The translations under genes and the position numbers were made by a program. From Sulfurirhabdus autotrophica (lineage in GTDB: Bacteria > Pseudomonadota > Gammaproteobacteria > Burkholderiales > SMCO01): a stretch of 64,000 nucleotides of DNA. The notes beneath the pieces are model-generated. The model was given only the letters and a program-made list of their open reading frames with translations, made no database searches and had not been told where the DNA came from. Every line of letters begins with the position of its first letter. The first letter of the stretch is position 1. The stretch spans positions 620,001-684,000 of the forward strand of contig NZ_SMCO01000001.1 in NCBI RefSeq assembly GCF_004346685.1, written 5' to 3'. Below, in pieces: positions 1-8,654 of this stretch.

Positions 1-1047
1 CCCTTTACCAGTAGCGGTTCCATCGCCAATCTGGCAGCGCAAGGGACCGATGCATCCAGTCTGAAAGTGGGATTGAATACCGCCACGGCGGGTACCTCTA
101 CAGGAACCGCCACGGTAAATTACATTTCCACGGGTGCCGGCACGACCAATGCTGCTGATGTATCAATCGGCAGCGCAGCCGTCAATTTGATCGGCAAGGT
201 GTATCAGCAGGCTGTCGCTCAAGTCAATACGCTAGCGGTTAATTTTGGGATCGTGCATCGTGGAGACAGCGTTTCTCCGATTGCGGTGAGCGTCACCAAT
301 GCCGCACCTGCAGCGGGCTTGAACGATACGCTGCAAGGTACATTCGCTGGCGCAGGAGGTGTTTTTTCCGCCTCTGGTAATCTGGGGGCTGGCCTGGGAG
401 CCAGTGTGACTGACAGCAGCAGCCTGAAGGTCGGACTCAACACCAGTGCTAACGGCTTATTTAGTGGTTCAGCTACGGCAACATTTGTGAGCCACGATGC
501 CGATCAGTCGGATCTGGTGCTAGGTGGGGTACCGGTCACGCTCGGCGCACAGGTGAATGACTATGCGAAAGCGGATTTAGCTAAAGCGGGGGGTGAGGGT
601 AGCCTGGCACGCACGGGACAACAAATCGTGCTGGACTTTGGTAGCCTGATACTGGGCTCTGGTATGCACAGCGCCAGCCTGAATGTGCTGAATAATGTTA
701 TAGGGTATGCGGATTTGCTGGATGGCATTTTCAGCTTTATTGATGCGAATGACTTTTTGTTCAGCGGCTTTAATACGTTCTCTGACTTGGCGGCTGGCGG
801 GCAGCAAAGCGGTTTGGGTGTGGCTTTCGATGCGTCTGGTCTTGGCAGTTTCAGTGACAGCATTTTGCTGGCTTCATTGGGACATAACGCAAGCGGTTAC
901 TCAGGTGCTTTGGGAGATATTACCCTGCTGATCAAAGCCAATGTGATTGCTCAGGGGGGCAGCGTGCCTGAACCGGAAAGCCTATTATTGATGGCTATTG
1001 GTCTGCTCGCATTACTGGTGTCGCGCCGTCGCATCCAGCTTCATTAA
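1..1047 (+). CDS. PEP-CTERM exported protein with repeated beta domains (5' end missing)
   Basis: The reading frame is open from the left edge, so only the C-terminal part is present (348 codons). At least two repeats are visible, each with a glycine/alanine-rich beta-type module ending near the motif SSLKVGLNT (about residues 20-27 and 140-148 of the visible part). This resembles the choice-of-anchor D type of extracellular protein. The C-terminus is a typical PEP-CTERM sorting tail: VPEPESLLL, a hydrophobic stretch, then a basic end (SRRR). Proteins with this tail are exported by Sec and processed by an exosortase/EpsH-type enzyme. No exosortase gene is in the window. Function beyond surface or exopolysaccharide association is unknown. 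Confidence 0.85.
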   Translation, partial: PFTSSGSIANLAAQGTDASSLKVGLNTATAGTSTGTATVNYISTGAGTTNAADVSIGSAAVNLIGKVYQQAVAQVNTLAVNFGIVHRGDSVSPIAVSVTNAAPAAGLNDTLQGTFAGAGGVFSASGNLGAGLGASVTDSSSLKVGLNTSANGLFSGSATATFVSHDADQSDLVLGGVPVTLGAQVNDYAKADLAKAGGEGSLARTGQQIVLDFGSLILGSGMHSASLNVLNNVIGYADLLDGIFSFIDANDFLFSGFNTFSDLAAGGQQSGLGVAFDASGLGSFSDSILLASLGHNASGYSGALGDITLLIKANVIAQGGSVPEPESLLLMAIGLLALLVSRRRIQLH

Positions 1048-1135
1048 AACAGTTGGCGTTACAATATAATACGGTTGCATATAACTTGTAGCCGTTGTAG
1101 TGTTAAACTTCTAGAATAATAATTATGGGGGTGTT

Positions 1136-1441
1136 ATGCAGGGGAATAAACAGACTTTCTTAACGGTGGGCAGCAGCATTTTTTTGCTGCTTGTGATTGT
1201 CAACATTAGCCTGTTTATGAGCAATCAAGCTGTTCAGAATCAAATAACAGAACGTGCTCAGTACATTCAGCAAAGTTTACAGTTAGAGAAAATTTATCAA
1301 CCTTTGGTGCATGCACTAGCCGATTTGGCTGCCAATCGTCACGATGCCCAGATTAACGCCTTGTTAAATGAGCAGGGCATCAGTGTTACAGTGACGCCTC
1401 CAACGGCACAACCTGCCCCTACAAAAAAACGACAAGGATAA
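1136..1441 (+). CDS. small single-pass membrane protein, unknown
   Basis: A 101-residue protein with one N-terminal transmembrane helix (about residues 10-29). It is followed by a polar, probably helical/coiled region (residues 30-75) and a Pro/Thr/Lys-rich tail. The frame stops 2 nt before the next gene, so the two are almost certainly co-transcribed. The C-terminal segment LLNEQGISV resembles QLAKNGISI in the downstream protein, so the two may be diverged paralogues. I do not recognise the family. A structural or envelope role is only inferred from topology. Confidence 0.65.
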   Translation: MQGNKQTFLTVGSSIFLLLVIVNISLFMSNQAVQNQITERAQYIQQSLQLEKIYQPLVHALADLAANRHDAQINALLNEQGISVTVTPPTAQPAPTKKRQG

Positions 1442-1443
1442 AC

Positions 1444-1761
1444 ATGGAACCTGACATGACCCACAACCAGTCTGGATCATTGGTACTGCCCATGATACTG
1501 CTAACCATTGCACTGATTATATGGGCGGTTTTCCAGAGCGTTCAGCTTTATAAAGAGCGGCAAAATTTAAAACTATCTTTTGATAATCAAGAACAGCTCA
1601 TTGTAAATGGCAAGAAAATGCGAACCCAGCTTGATGCTATTGCTGCCGGTACCAAGCGCCTGGCAGATCAGGGTAACGCCAATGCACAATTAATTGTGCA
1701 ACAGCTGGCAAAAAACGGTATCAGTATCAACCCTAATCAACAGGCTGCTGCACTTAAGTAA
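1444..1761 (+). CDS. small single-pass membrane protein, possible paralogue of the preceding gene
   Basis: A 105-residue protein with one transmembrane helix near residues 13-33, then a charged helical region ending in QLAKNGISINPN. The ATG at 1444 has AAGGA about 7 nt upstream. A second ATG four codons in is less well placed. It shares with the upstream gene the layout of short cytoplasmic N-terminus, one helix, periplasmic coiled region and a final GIS motif, which suggests duplication and joint function. Family and function are not recognised. Confidence 0.65.
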   Translation: MEPDMTHNQSGSLVLPMILLTIALIIWAVFQSVQLYKERQNLKLSFDNQEQLIVNGKKMRTQLDAIAAGTKRLADQGNANAQLIVQQLAKNGISINPNQQAAALK

Positions 1762-1801
1762 TACGTTGGAATGATTCGTCTGAAATAGATGGCTAGTAAA
1801 T

Positions 1802-1834
1802 AAGGCCTCTTCAAATGCACTTAGCTGAGGCCTT
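1802..1834 (+). terminator. weak stem-loop after the small membrane gene pair
   Basis: Perfect 8-bp arms AAGGCCTC and GAGGCCTT are separated by 17 nt, 40 nt after the stop of the preceding gene. There is no good U-run after the stem, so intrinsic termination here is only a possibility. Confidence 0.35.
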
Positions 1835-1987
1835 TAAGATACAACCCAGATTGCGTACAGATAAAATTGAAGTCCGATTTAAGCTGCTGGACAGACCGTA
1901 CTTTGGGTAAATCATGATTGGCTGAAAGCTTTCGAGAGCAGGTTTTCGCGAGTAACATATTTTCACTATAAAAAGCCTGCTTGATAA

Positions 1988-3508
1988 TCACCCCAGACGA
2001 TTATCCGCCGGATGATACAACGGGTCTTCCAGCACGTTCACTTCGATCATGTCTTTGGCCTTATCCAGCAATTCCAGACAATCCGGGCTCAAATGGCGCA
2101 AATGTAATTTTTTGCCCAGTTGTGTGTAGCGTTCTGCCAACAAATCGATTGCTTCAAGCGCAGAATGATCTTTTACCCGTGCATTTTTGAAATCTATCAC
2201 CACTTCTACCGGGTCGTCCTTGGGTGAAAACAGCCCAATGAAATTCTGGGTCGAAGCAAAGAACAATGAACCGTGCAAGTCATATACTTTCCAGCCATGT
2301 TCTTCGGTACTGACATGCACTTCAATGGTTTTGGCATGTTGCCACGCGAACACTAAAGCAGAGATGATTACCCCTGCAATGACGGCAACAGCAAGATCCG
2401 TCAGTACTGTCACTACCGCAACAGTCACTACTACCAGAACATCAGATGTCGGTACCTTGCCAAACAGTCGTAAACTCCCCCACTCAAATGTTTTTTCCGA
2501 TACTACGAACATTAGCCCGATCAGTGCGGCCAGCGGAATCATCTCGATCCATGTGGATGCAAACAAGATAAAGCTCAGCAAAAATAACGCAGCAGCAATG
2601 CCGGAAATATTTTTAACCGCACCATTGGTTACGTTGATCATGCTTTGACCGATCATTGCGCAACCACCCATACCGCCGAAAAACCCGGTCACAACGTTGG
2701 CAACACCCTGCCCTAAACAGGCGCGATTCGGTTTGCCGCGGGTCTGGGTCATGTCATCGATAAGGTTAAGCGTTAACAATGATTCGATCAAACCGATACC
2801 GGCCAGAATCAGACTGTAGGGGAAAATAATACTCAATGTGTGCCAATCAAACGGTACATTCGGCAGATAAAACTCCGGCAATCCGCCTTTGATGGAGGCA
2901 AGATCCCCCACAGTCCTGGTATCTACTCCGAAAAAAATCACCAGCGCTGAAACCGCCACAATCGCTGCCAACGTAGAAGGAATGACTTTAGTCAGTTTAG
3001 GCAACAAATAGATGATTGCCATTGTTAGTGCGATCAAACCCAGCATGATAGAAAGCGGTGCACCTTGCATCCAGCTTAACGTTCCATCCGGGTTGGCAAC
3101 TTTGAAGTGCCCCATCTGTGCGAGAAAAATCACGATAGCCAATCCATTCACAAACCCCAGCATTACCGGATGCGGCACCATTCGAATGAATTTACCGAAC
3201 TTCAGCAATCCGAAGGCTATTTGCAGCACTCCCATTAGCACTACGGTTGCAAACAAATATTCCACACCATGCTGAACCACCAATGCCACCATCACCACTG
3301 CCAATGCTCCGGTTGCGCCGGAAATCATACCTGGGCGACCACCGATAAGCGATGTAATCAGGCTCACCATAAAAGCGGCATACAATCCTACCAACGGATG
3401 CACATGAGCCACAAACGCAAACGCGATAGCCTCTGGAACCAGCGCCAACGCCACGGTCAGTCCGCTCAACACATTGATTTTAACTTCTGAAAAATTTTGT
3501 GGGTTCAT
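1988..3508 (-). CDS. SulP family inorganic anion transporter with STAS domain
   Basis: A 506-residue integral membrane protein of the SulP (SLC26-like) family. It begins with the conserved first-helix pattern GLTVALALVPEAIAFA and continues through about 10-12 hydrophobic segments to about residue 390. A cytosolic STAS domain follows (VVIDFKNARVKDHSALEAID). Family members move sulfate, bicarbonate or other anions, often with Na+ or H+. The substrate cannot be read here, and a bicarbonate (BicA-like) or sulfate role is equally possible. The start was set at the ATG at 3508, which has AAGG about 8 nt upstream. An in-frame ATG 27 nt further upstream lacks a ribosome site. It appears monocistronic. 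Confidence 0.92.
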   Translation of the reverse strand: MNPQNFSEVKINVLSGLTVALALVPEAIAFAFVAHVHPLVGLYAAFMVSLITSLIGGRPGMISGATGALAVVMVALVVQHGVEYLFATVVLMGVLQIAFGLLKFGKFIRMVPHPVMLGFVNGLAIVIFLAQMGHFKVANPDGTLSWMQGAPLSIMLGLIALTMAIIYLLPKLTKVIPSTLAAIVAVSALVIFFGVDTRTVGDLASIKGGLPEFYLPNVPFDWHTLSIIFPYSLILAGIGLIESLLTLNLIDDMTQTRGKPNRACLGQGVANVVTGFFGGMGGCAMIGQSMINVTNGAVKNISGIAAALFLLSFILFASTWIEMIPLAALIGLMFVVSEKTFEWGSLRLFGKVPTSDVLVVVTVAVVTVLTDLAVAVIAGVIISALVFAWQHAKTIEVHVSTEEHGWKVYDLHGSLFFASTQNFIGLFSPKDDPVEVVIDFKNARVKDHSALEAIDLLAERYTQLGKKLHLRHLSPDCLELLDKAKDMIEVNVLEDPLYHPADNRLG

Positions 3509-3787
3509 ACAAAGCCTTGAGAAAATCAGACCCATTCAAAATCATGGATGGGAATTTGTATTATTGGATTGTTGCAATGGAAATGCACCGACAACTCTAT
3601 GCGGCGCATCATAAAATGAGAGAAACGCAAAAACTGTATTGCAGTTTCTAAACGATTGAAAAAGATTATTTCAGGCCAAATTTTACAGGCCACCACGGTA
3701 ATGCGCAAATAATGCCAATTTCATCTAACCTGAGGCGCTCAAGATAAACCAAAATTTAGATAATATCGGCCAAAAATGGCCAACTGA

Positions 3788-5545
3788 TCAATATCCTCGC
3801 GCGACGCCTTCCCTGCGTGGATCAGCCCCCCCTGCCCACCCATTTTTCACCCGCACAATACCATGCAAACCACTGTTCGCTTCACTGACTTTTACTGTGT
3901 GCCCCATGGCTTGTAACGGCAACTGCAGCATTTCCAATGATGATCCTTTTTCTAATTCAGTTGGCCCATTGCGGCTGCCAAAATTAGGCAAATCAATCGC
4001 TTGTTGCATAGTCAGCTTCCAATCAATAATCCCGATTATCGTTTTGACTACATATCCGATTATGGAACTCCCTCCAGGTGAGCCGACCAAACCAACCAGA
4101 TTATTCTGATTATCAAAAATCAAGGTAGGTGCCATCGAGCTGCGGGGGCGTTTTCCCGGCTCTACACGATTTGCCACAGGTTTGCCCTCTTCTTCCGGAT
4201 TGAACGAAAAATCAGTCAGCTCGTTGTTCAACAAAAATCCATCAACCATATGCCGGCTTCCGAATGCATCTTCGATAGAGGCCGTCATGGACACAGCATT
4301 CCCCCATTTATCAACAATTGAAAAGTGGCTGGTGGAAGGAAGCTCCAAAGCATTATCCTGCCCCAGTACAGACGACACGGTACCTGAAGGTGTTCCTGGT
4401 TCGGCTTTGCCCATGGACTGATCCAGACTGATAAGCGCAGCCCGCTTTGTCAGATAAGCCTTATCAAGCAATCCCGCTACAGGCGCATTCACAAAATCAC
4501 TGTCAGCCAGATACTGATTGCGGTCCGCAAAAGCCAAACGCTCTGCTTCACTGATCAGATGCACTGCGGCTGTAGAACCAGGCCGAAGTGCGGCAACATC
4601 AAACTGGTCTAAAATACCCAGGATTTGCAGTGCAGTAATGCCGCCAGAGCTGGGTAATGGCATACCACATAGCTTATAGGAACGATAACTACCACATACT
4701 GCAGTGCGTACCTTGGCTTTATAATTGGCGAGATCGGCTTCTGTCATCTGCCCGGCATTAGTAGGGTGTGCTTGTACTGTAGCAACAATATCTTTAGCTA
4801 TCTTTCCTGTATAAAAAGCGTTTGCGCCCCCTTTTGCCACTTTGCGCAACACACGCGCCAACTGCAGATTTTTGCGATTTTCTCCGATTTTAAGCGGAGA
4901 GCCATCAGCGTGATAAAAATATTCCCGTGAAGCAGTCTGCAAAGGCAGATATTTGTCACGCGCTATCAAAGCATGCAGCCGTGGTGATACAGCAAACCCT
5001 TTTTCGGAAAGCGCAATCGCTGGCCCAAAAAGCGTTGCCCACGGCAATTTACCATGGCGTTTATGCGCCATTTCAAGCATACGTAAATCACCCGGCACCC
5101 CCACGGATTTCCCTCCAATTACAGCATCGTAAAAAGGTAACGGCATGTCATTTTCCCCTATGAACATATCGGGTGTAGCCGCTGCAGGTGCCGTTTCTCG
5201 ACCATCAAACGTCTCAACCTTTGCTTGATTTTTTTGGTAGTAAAGCATAAATGCCCCACCGCCAATACCTGAAGATTGTGGCTCAACCAACGTTAGCACC
5301 ATATGCACTGCAATTGCAGCATCTACAGCTGAACCACCTCGTTTCAGCATTTGAATGCCAGCATCTACGGCCAAAGGGTTGGCAGCAACCACCATGGCAT
5401 GTTTTGCAAAAACATCATGCCGTTTCTGCAAACCTGTTGCAGCTTCTGGTGCGTGATTCAGATCATCTGCAACCGCGGTTAAACTAAGACTGATTATGAG
5501 TATGGCCAGGGAAAACGGCTTGAGAAATAAAAATCTTGTTTTCAT
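3788..5545 (-). CDS. ggt: gamma-glutamyltranspeptidase, exported
   Basis: A 585-residue periplasmic N-terminal-nucleophile hydrolase that cleaves glutathione and other gamma-glutamyl compounds. It has an N-terminal signal peptide (KTRFLFLKPFSLAILIISL). The substrate arginine lies in FDGRETAP (about residue 116). The autoprocessing/catalytic threonine is at the start of TSHFSIVDKWGNA (about residue 405), where most family members have TTH. SSGGI and GSPGGSS loops are present. The start was set at 5545. An upstream in-frame ATG at 5605 lies inside the terminator of the next gene and would place a poor segment before the signal peptide. Length is normal for the family. Confidence 0.93.
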   Translation of the reverse strand: MKTRFLFLKPFSLAILIISLSLTAVADDLNHAPEAATGLQKRHDVFAKHAMVVAANPLAVDAGIQMLKRGGSAVDAAIAVHMVLTLVEPQSSGIGGGAFMLYYQKNQAKVETFDGRETAPAAATPDMFIGENDMPLPFYDAVIGGKSVGVPGDLRMLEMAHKRHGKLPWATLFGPAIALSEKGFAVSPRLHALIARDKYLPLQTASREYFYHADGSPLKIGENRKNLQLARVLRKVAKGGANAFYTGKIAKDIVATVQAHPTNAGQMTEADLANYKAKVRTAVCGSYRSYKLCGMPLPSSGGITALQILGILDQFDVAALRPGSTAAVHLISEAERLAFADRNQYLADSDFVNAPVAGLLDKAYLTKRAALISLDQSMGKAEPGTPSGTVSSVLGQDNALELPSTSHFSIVDKWGNAVSMTASIEDAFGSRHMVDGFLLNNELTDFSFNPEEEGKPVANRVEPGKRPRSSMAPTLIFDNQNNLVGLVGSPGGSSIIGYVVKTIIGIIDWKLTMQQAIDLPNFGSRNGPTELEKGSSLEMLQLPLQAMGHTVKVSEANSGLHGIVRVKNGWAGGADPRREGVARGY

Positions 5546-5575
5546 AATTGCATCCGAATAATTCAAAAATGAAAT

Positions 5576-5608
5576 AAAAAATGGGAAACTGATGAAGTTT
5601 CCCATTTT
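5576..5608 (-). terminator. intrinsic terminator of the SEC-C/UPF0149 gene
   Basis: A perfect 13-bp inverted repeat (5578-5590 and 5596-5608, core GGGAAACT) has a 5-nt loop. On the minus strand it is followed by a run of T. It lies 47 nt downstream of the 5655 stop and upstream of the ggt start at 5545, so it separates the two genes. Confidence 0.8.
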
Positions 5609-5654
5609 CAGGAATCATGATGAATTAAGATAACACATTCACCAATTTAGATAT

Positions 5655-6356
5655 TTAATGCAATGTTGGCTCTACACCACAGCACTGTTTAAATTTTTTG
5701 CCACTGCCACAGGGGCAGGGATCATTGCGACCAACCTTGGGTGCATCGCGTGTAATGGAATTCTGAGGGGTGCGCTGAATTTGCCAAAAACGATAGAGGT
5801 CATTAATAGTAGATAGAAAATCTTCTTGCGCCATAGCAATGGCCTTTTCTTCATCTTTTTTGGATAACCAAGGCTCATTGTGCTTTTCAGCATCATCCTT
5901 TAGCATCCCGCTCAACAGAAAAAAGGCTTCCATTTTTTCACTTAAATCAGGAGCAAACTCACCTGCGGCTTCAATCCAGTTTATCTCACCAATTTGCGTG
6001 CCATAAACATATGCTTCACACCAGGCAGCATAATCCAGCTCTTCCGATTCATCATCCATCTCGTAAAGTATGAGATCAAACTCTTCGTCATTTTGCAAAG
6101 CGGAAGCAATCGTATTGTAAAACTTCATCAATAAATCCAGTACGGTTTCCGCCTGCGCGGCTGACTCATACTCGGGTGAATCACCTAATGCTGCAGGTAT
6201 CCATATACTTGGAGGAATGAGGTCCGGGCCACTTGCGACAGCACATAAAAAACCTTGAAGATAGTCCAGAGTCATGGCTTCATTATTGAAAATATCTGAA
6301 GCCAAAAGATCTTCCAGCTGGTCTGTTTCTTGTTCGGTAATATTCTTGGATTCCAT
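5655..6356 (-). CDS. UPF0149 (YecA-like) family protein with C-terminal SEC-C zinc motif
   Basis: A 233-residue acidic soluble protein. The N-terminal 180 residues match the UPF0149/YgfB-YecA pattern, including [13 protein letters not shown] near residue 33. The C-terminus is a classic SEC-C metal-binding motif, [20 protein letters not shown], as found in SecA tails. The exact cellular role of these proteins is not established; SEC-C motifs bind zinc and can contact SecB or ribosomes. It is monocistronic, with a strong terminator downstream. Confidence 0.88.
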   Translation of the reverse strand: MESKNITEQETDQLEDLLASDIFNNEAMTLDYLQGFLCAVASGPDLIPPSIWIPAALGDSPEYESAAQAETVLDLLMKFYNTIASALQNDEEFDLILYEMDDESEELDYAAWCEAYVYGTQIGEINWIEAAGEFAPDLSEKMEAFFLLSGMLKDDAEKHNEPWLSKKDEEKAIAMAQEDFLSTINDLYRFWQIQRTPQNSITRDAPKVGRNDPCPCGSGKKFKQCCGVEPTLH

Positions 6357-6609
6357 AACAGGCCTATACAGAGTGATGATGAGTGCAATACGATTAATTA
6401 CAACACGTTAAAAGAGGTGAAAACCCTATTCTTATACGAATAACGTGTCGATTTTAGATTTAGCTGAGCTACATTATCACATCAATAGCTCCTAACTGCG
6501 ATTGATTTTACAACTGAATTTTTTTAGCGCCCCTAAACATCGCTTCGCAACCAGGAAACGCCGAGCAGAGCAAGCTGTTTAAACGTTTAATCATCAGCAA
6601 AGCCCCGTC

Positions 6610-6999
6610 ATGAGTAATTTACCAGAAACTTATCAGCTAAGACTTCTCTCAACCATTATGAGTCGCAGAATTATTGATCAATATAATCAACCTGCAAATT
6701 TCAAATAGCGAAGGTGTACTGCAGAATTAGCACGCCAGTATATTATATCTATTCGGGATACAAGTTTTACGTTTGAGGTTGATAGCGTAAACCAGCTGGT
6801 TGTATACGTTAAACACTCGGAGTACGATACTTATATCAGGTTCAAGGCTGTCATGTTGCCTGTGCAAAGACTGAACAAGCAACAAAGCGAATCAAAAATG
6901 CTTAAACCGGGAAATTCATCAGGCACTGTCCATATAACTGCATACCAGTGCCAGTCAGCTTCTTTTACTCAAAGCGCACAGGGAGTTTGTTATGCATAA
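6610..6999 (+). pseudogene. possible amber-interrupted small gene or remnant
   Basis: One reading frame runs from an ATG at 6610 to a TAA at 6997-6999 with a single in-frame stop, TAG at 6706-6708. The 32 codons before and 96 codons after the TAG are both open and of ordinary protein-like composition (for example SIRDTSFTFEVDSVNQLVVY). There is no clear ribosome site at 6610 and I recognise no family. It may be a decayed gene, or a chance open frame. The rest of the 6357-6991 interval shows nothing else I can name. The frame ends 8 nt inside the following gene. Confidence 0.25.
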
Positions 7000-7387
7000 G
7001 CGCAATCGCATTTTTATCACCATCAGCTTGATCTATGGGATGCTGGGTGGTCTTATCGCACTAACCCGGCTCATTGACCCAAACCTTATACCTGGTAATG
7101 TCCCACGCGCGCACGGGCACATCATGCTGCTTGGATTTTTTCTGATGTTTATTTACGGTGTCGGATTGCACGTTCTTCCTCGTTTCTCAGGGTTTCCACT
7201 GTATTCAGAACGCATGGCTAATTGGCAACTCTATTCCGCCAATGCTGGTCTGCCTATCATGGTCGCTGGATGGCTTGCCATGATAAATTGGTTAGTGTTG
7301 ATTGGTGGAATAGTATCGTATGCTGCAATCGTGATGTTCGGCGTGAATATGCTGCTAACAGTAAAAGCAAAAGGGCCTGGGAGATGA
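6992..7387 (+). CDS. short NnrS-like membrane protein (single repeat)
   Basis: A 131-residue protein with about four transmembrane helices. The central segment, from RAHGHIMLLGFF to GLHVLPRFSG (residues 39-66), has the histidine and LP-x-F/W-x-G pattern of one repeat of the haem/copper NnrS family. It carries His41, His43 and His60, candidate metal or haem ligands. Full NnrS is about 400 residues with some 12 helices, so this is roughly one third. A related segment is found in the gene at 7938, suggesting that the two subunits assemble. AGGGAG precedes the ATG. It heads a tight operon with the lipoyl-carrier gene (6-nt gap). The family assignment is inference from motif pattern. Confidence 0.7.
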   Translation: MHKRNRIFITISLIYGMLGGLIALTRLIDPNLIPGNVPRAHGHIMLLGFFLMFIYGVGLHVLPRFSGFPLYSERMANWQLYSANAGLPIMVAGWLAMINWLVLIGGIVSYAAIVMFGVNMLLTVKAKGPGR

Positions 7388-7393
7388 GTGGTT

Positions 7394-7840
7394 ATGTCTG
7401 AATATCGTGGCTGTGAAATGCCTGAAGATTTATATTATGACCTGGATTATGTATGGGTTAGGCCGGAAGGTGATGGCACATATACCATTGGCCTCACTGA
7501 TCCCTCGCAAACCATGTCCGGAAAAGTGCAATACGTTTGGATTAAAGAAATTGGGACACATCGCGCATGGAAAAAACCCTTGGCGCGAATTGAATCAGGT
7601 AAATGGGCAGGTGGTATTCCTGCGCCCTTTGAAGGGGTAGTTGTAGCGCGAAACCAGAAAGTACTCGATAGCCCCAATCTGCTTAATATTGCACCTTACA
7701 CTGATGCCTGGTTGGTAGTGATGAAACCGGATGATCCAGTAAAAGCATTGGAACATCTTAAAACAGGGAACGAAGCTCAAGAAGCACTGCGTAAATGGAT
7801 TGATCGTTATGATGTGCAATGCATGCGCTGCCAGGACTAG
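7394..7840 (+). CDS. GcvH/LbpA-like lipoyl-carrier protein
   Basis: A 148-residue soluble protein with the fold signature of glycine cleavage H protein. The segment RIESGKWAGGIPAPFEG aligns with the lipoyl-lysine loop (usual ESVK...P..G), placing Lys70 as the lipoylation site. It is followed by VLDSPNLLN and a DAWL motif like H-protein. No gcvT or gcvP is nearby. The N-terminal CEMPEDLYYDLD region looks more like the lipoate-binding proteins (LbpA) of the sHdr sulfur-oxidation system than like true GcvH. The tail ends with a CMRC pair. It sits between two NnrS-like genes, so a redox-carrier role is inferred. The GTG at 7388 is an alternative start. Confidence 0.75.
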   Translation: MSEYRGCEMPEDLYYDLDYVWVRPEGDGTYTIGLTDPSQTMSGKVQYVWIKEIGTHRAWKKPLARIESGKWAGGIPAPFEGVVVARNQKVLDSPNLLNIAPYTDAWLVVMKPDDPVKALEHLKTGNEAQEALRKWIDRYDVQCMRCQD

Positions 7841-7937
7841 TTTCGTATGCATTCCCACTATCTAAAAGCTATTTACCAATAATTTATGCGAGTAAATCAC
7901 TCTCACTCATCGGAAAATAATAATTTGGGGGGACATA

Positions 7938-8642
7938 TTGAAAATTGAACTACTGGTATCTGACTGGTGCCAATCCTGCCATCAAGCAGAAAAAATCTGG
8001 CGCGAAGTGGTTGAAGAAAAGGATGTGGAATTTGCTGTGCTGGATATGTCCCAGCCAGAAGGTAAAGCATTGGTCAGCCAACTTCGCCTGAAAACCATTC
8101 CTGCTCTCGTCATTGATGGTGAGCTCAAGGGAATTGGTGTGCAAAGCTTAGCTGAAGCACGTTCGTTGGTTGAAGCCGCCCCATCAAAAGCCAAATCGGA
8201 TATGCAGCATGCCGGAATTTCCCTTTCCACAGATAATCGATATTTTGCGATAGCATCCATGATCTACCTTATGCTTTCAGGCATGGGGTTAATTATCAAC
8301 GGTGCATTATTGTCCGATGGTCCAGCACGCCCGGTTGCTTTGCATCTCTTCACTGTCGGTTTTGTTCTTTCATTGATTTATGCATTAGGTGCGCACATGC
8401 TGCCACGATTTACTGGCAACCCAATCCAAATGGGCAAATGGCCTTGGGCTCAAATGGGGCTACTACACTTAGGTTTGCTTGGATATGTTGCGGGTTATCT
8501 AGTTGGATTGCATGTCATAATTGTGGCTGGAGGCGTGTTTATCTGGCTTTCTCTGTTCGTTTTCTCCCTGCGCATCTGGCCTGTTTTGTGGCCAAAAGCC
8601 AGTAATAATGATAGTAAAATTATCGATCTTGTTTCTCAATGA
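7938..8642 (+). CDS. thioredoxin-like domain fused to NnrS-like membrane module
   Basis: A 234-residue two-domain protein. Residues 1-82 form a thioredoxin/glutaredoxin-like domain with a CQSC redox motif (Cys11, Cys14), a conserved cis-proline segment KTIPALVIDG and no signal peptide. Residues 100-225 hold about four membrane helices. They contain LHLFTVGF and GAHMLPRFTG, closely matching the product of 6992; His136 and His153 align with His43 and His60 there. The start is TTG at 7938 after a strong GGGGGGA site. The fusion suggests thiol-linked electron transfer to a metal or haem centre in the membrane, coupled with the lipoyl protein upstream. Function is inferred. Confidence 0.72.
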   Translation: MKIELLVSDWCQSCHQAEKIWREVVEEKDVEFAVLDMSQPEGKALVSQLRLKTIPALVIDGELKGIGVQSLAEARSLVEAAPSKAKSDMQHAGISLSTDNRYFAIASMIYLMLSGMGLIINGALLSDGPARPVALHLFTVGFVLSLIYALGAHMLPRFTGNPIQMGKWPWAQMGLLHLGLLGYVAGYLVGLHVIIVAGGVFIWLSLFVFSLRIWPVLWPKASNNDSKIIDLVSQ

Positions 8643-8654
8643 ATGTTCAAGCGT

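Noticed and set aside
3526-3708. 60-codon minus-strand frame upstream of the SulP gene
   Set aside because: It overlaps the region before the real SulP start and has no family signature or ribosome site.
3768-3781. GGCCA/TGGCC stem after ggt as a terminator
   Set aside because: Only a 5-bp stem and no U-run.
6676-6696. FNR-like site TTGAT...ATCAA
   Set aside because: The half-sites are 7 nt apart instead of 4, so it does not fit the FNR/DNR consensus.
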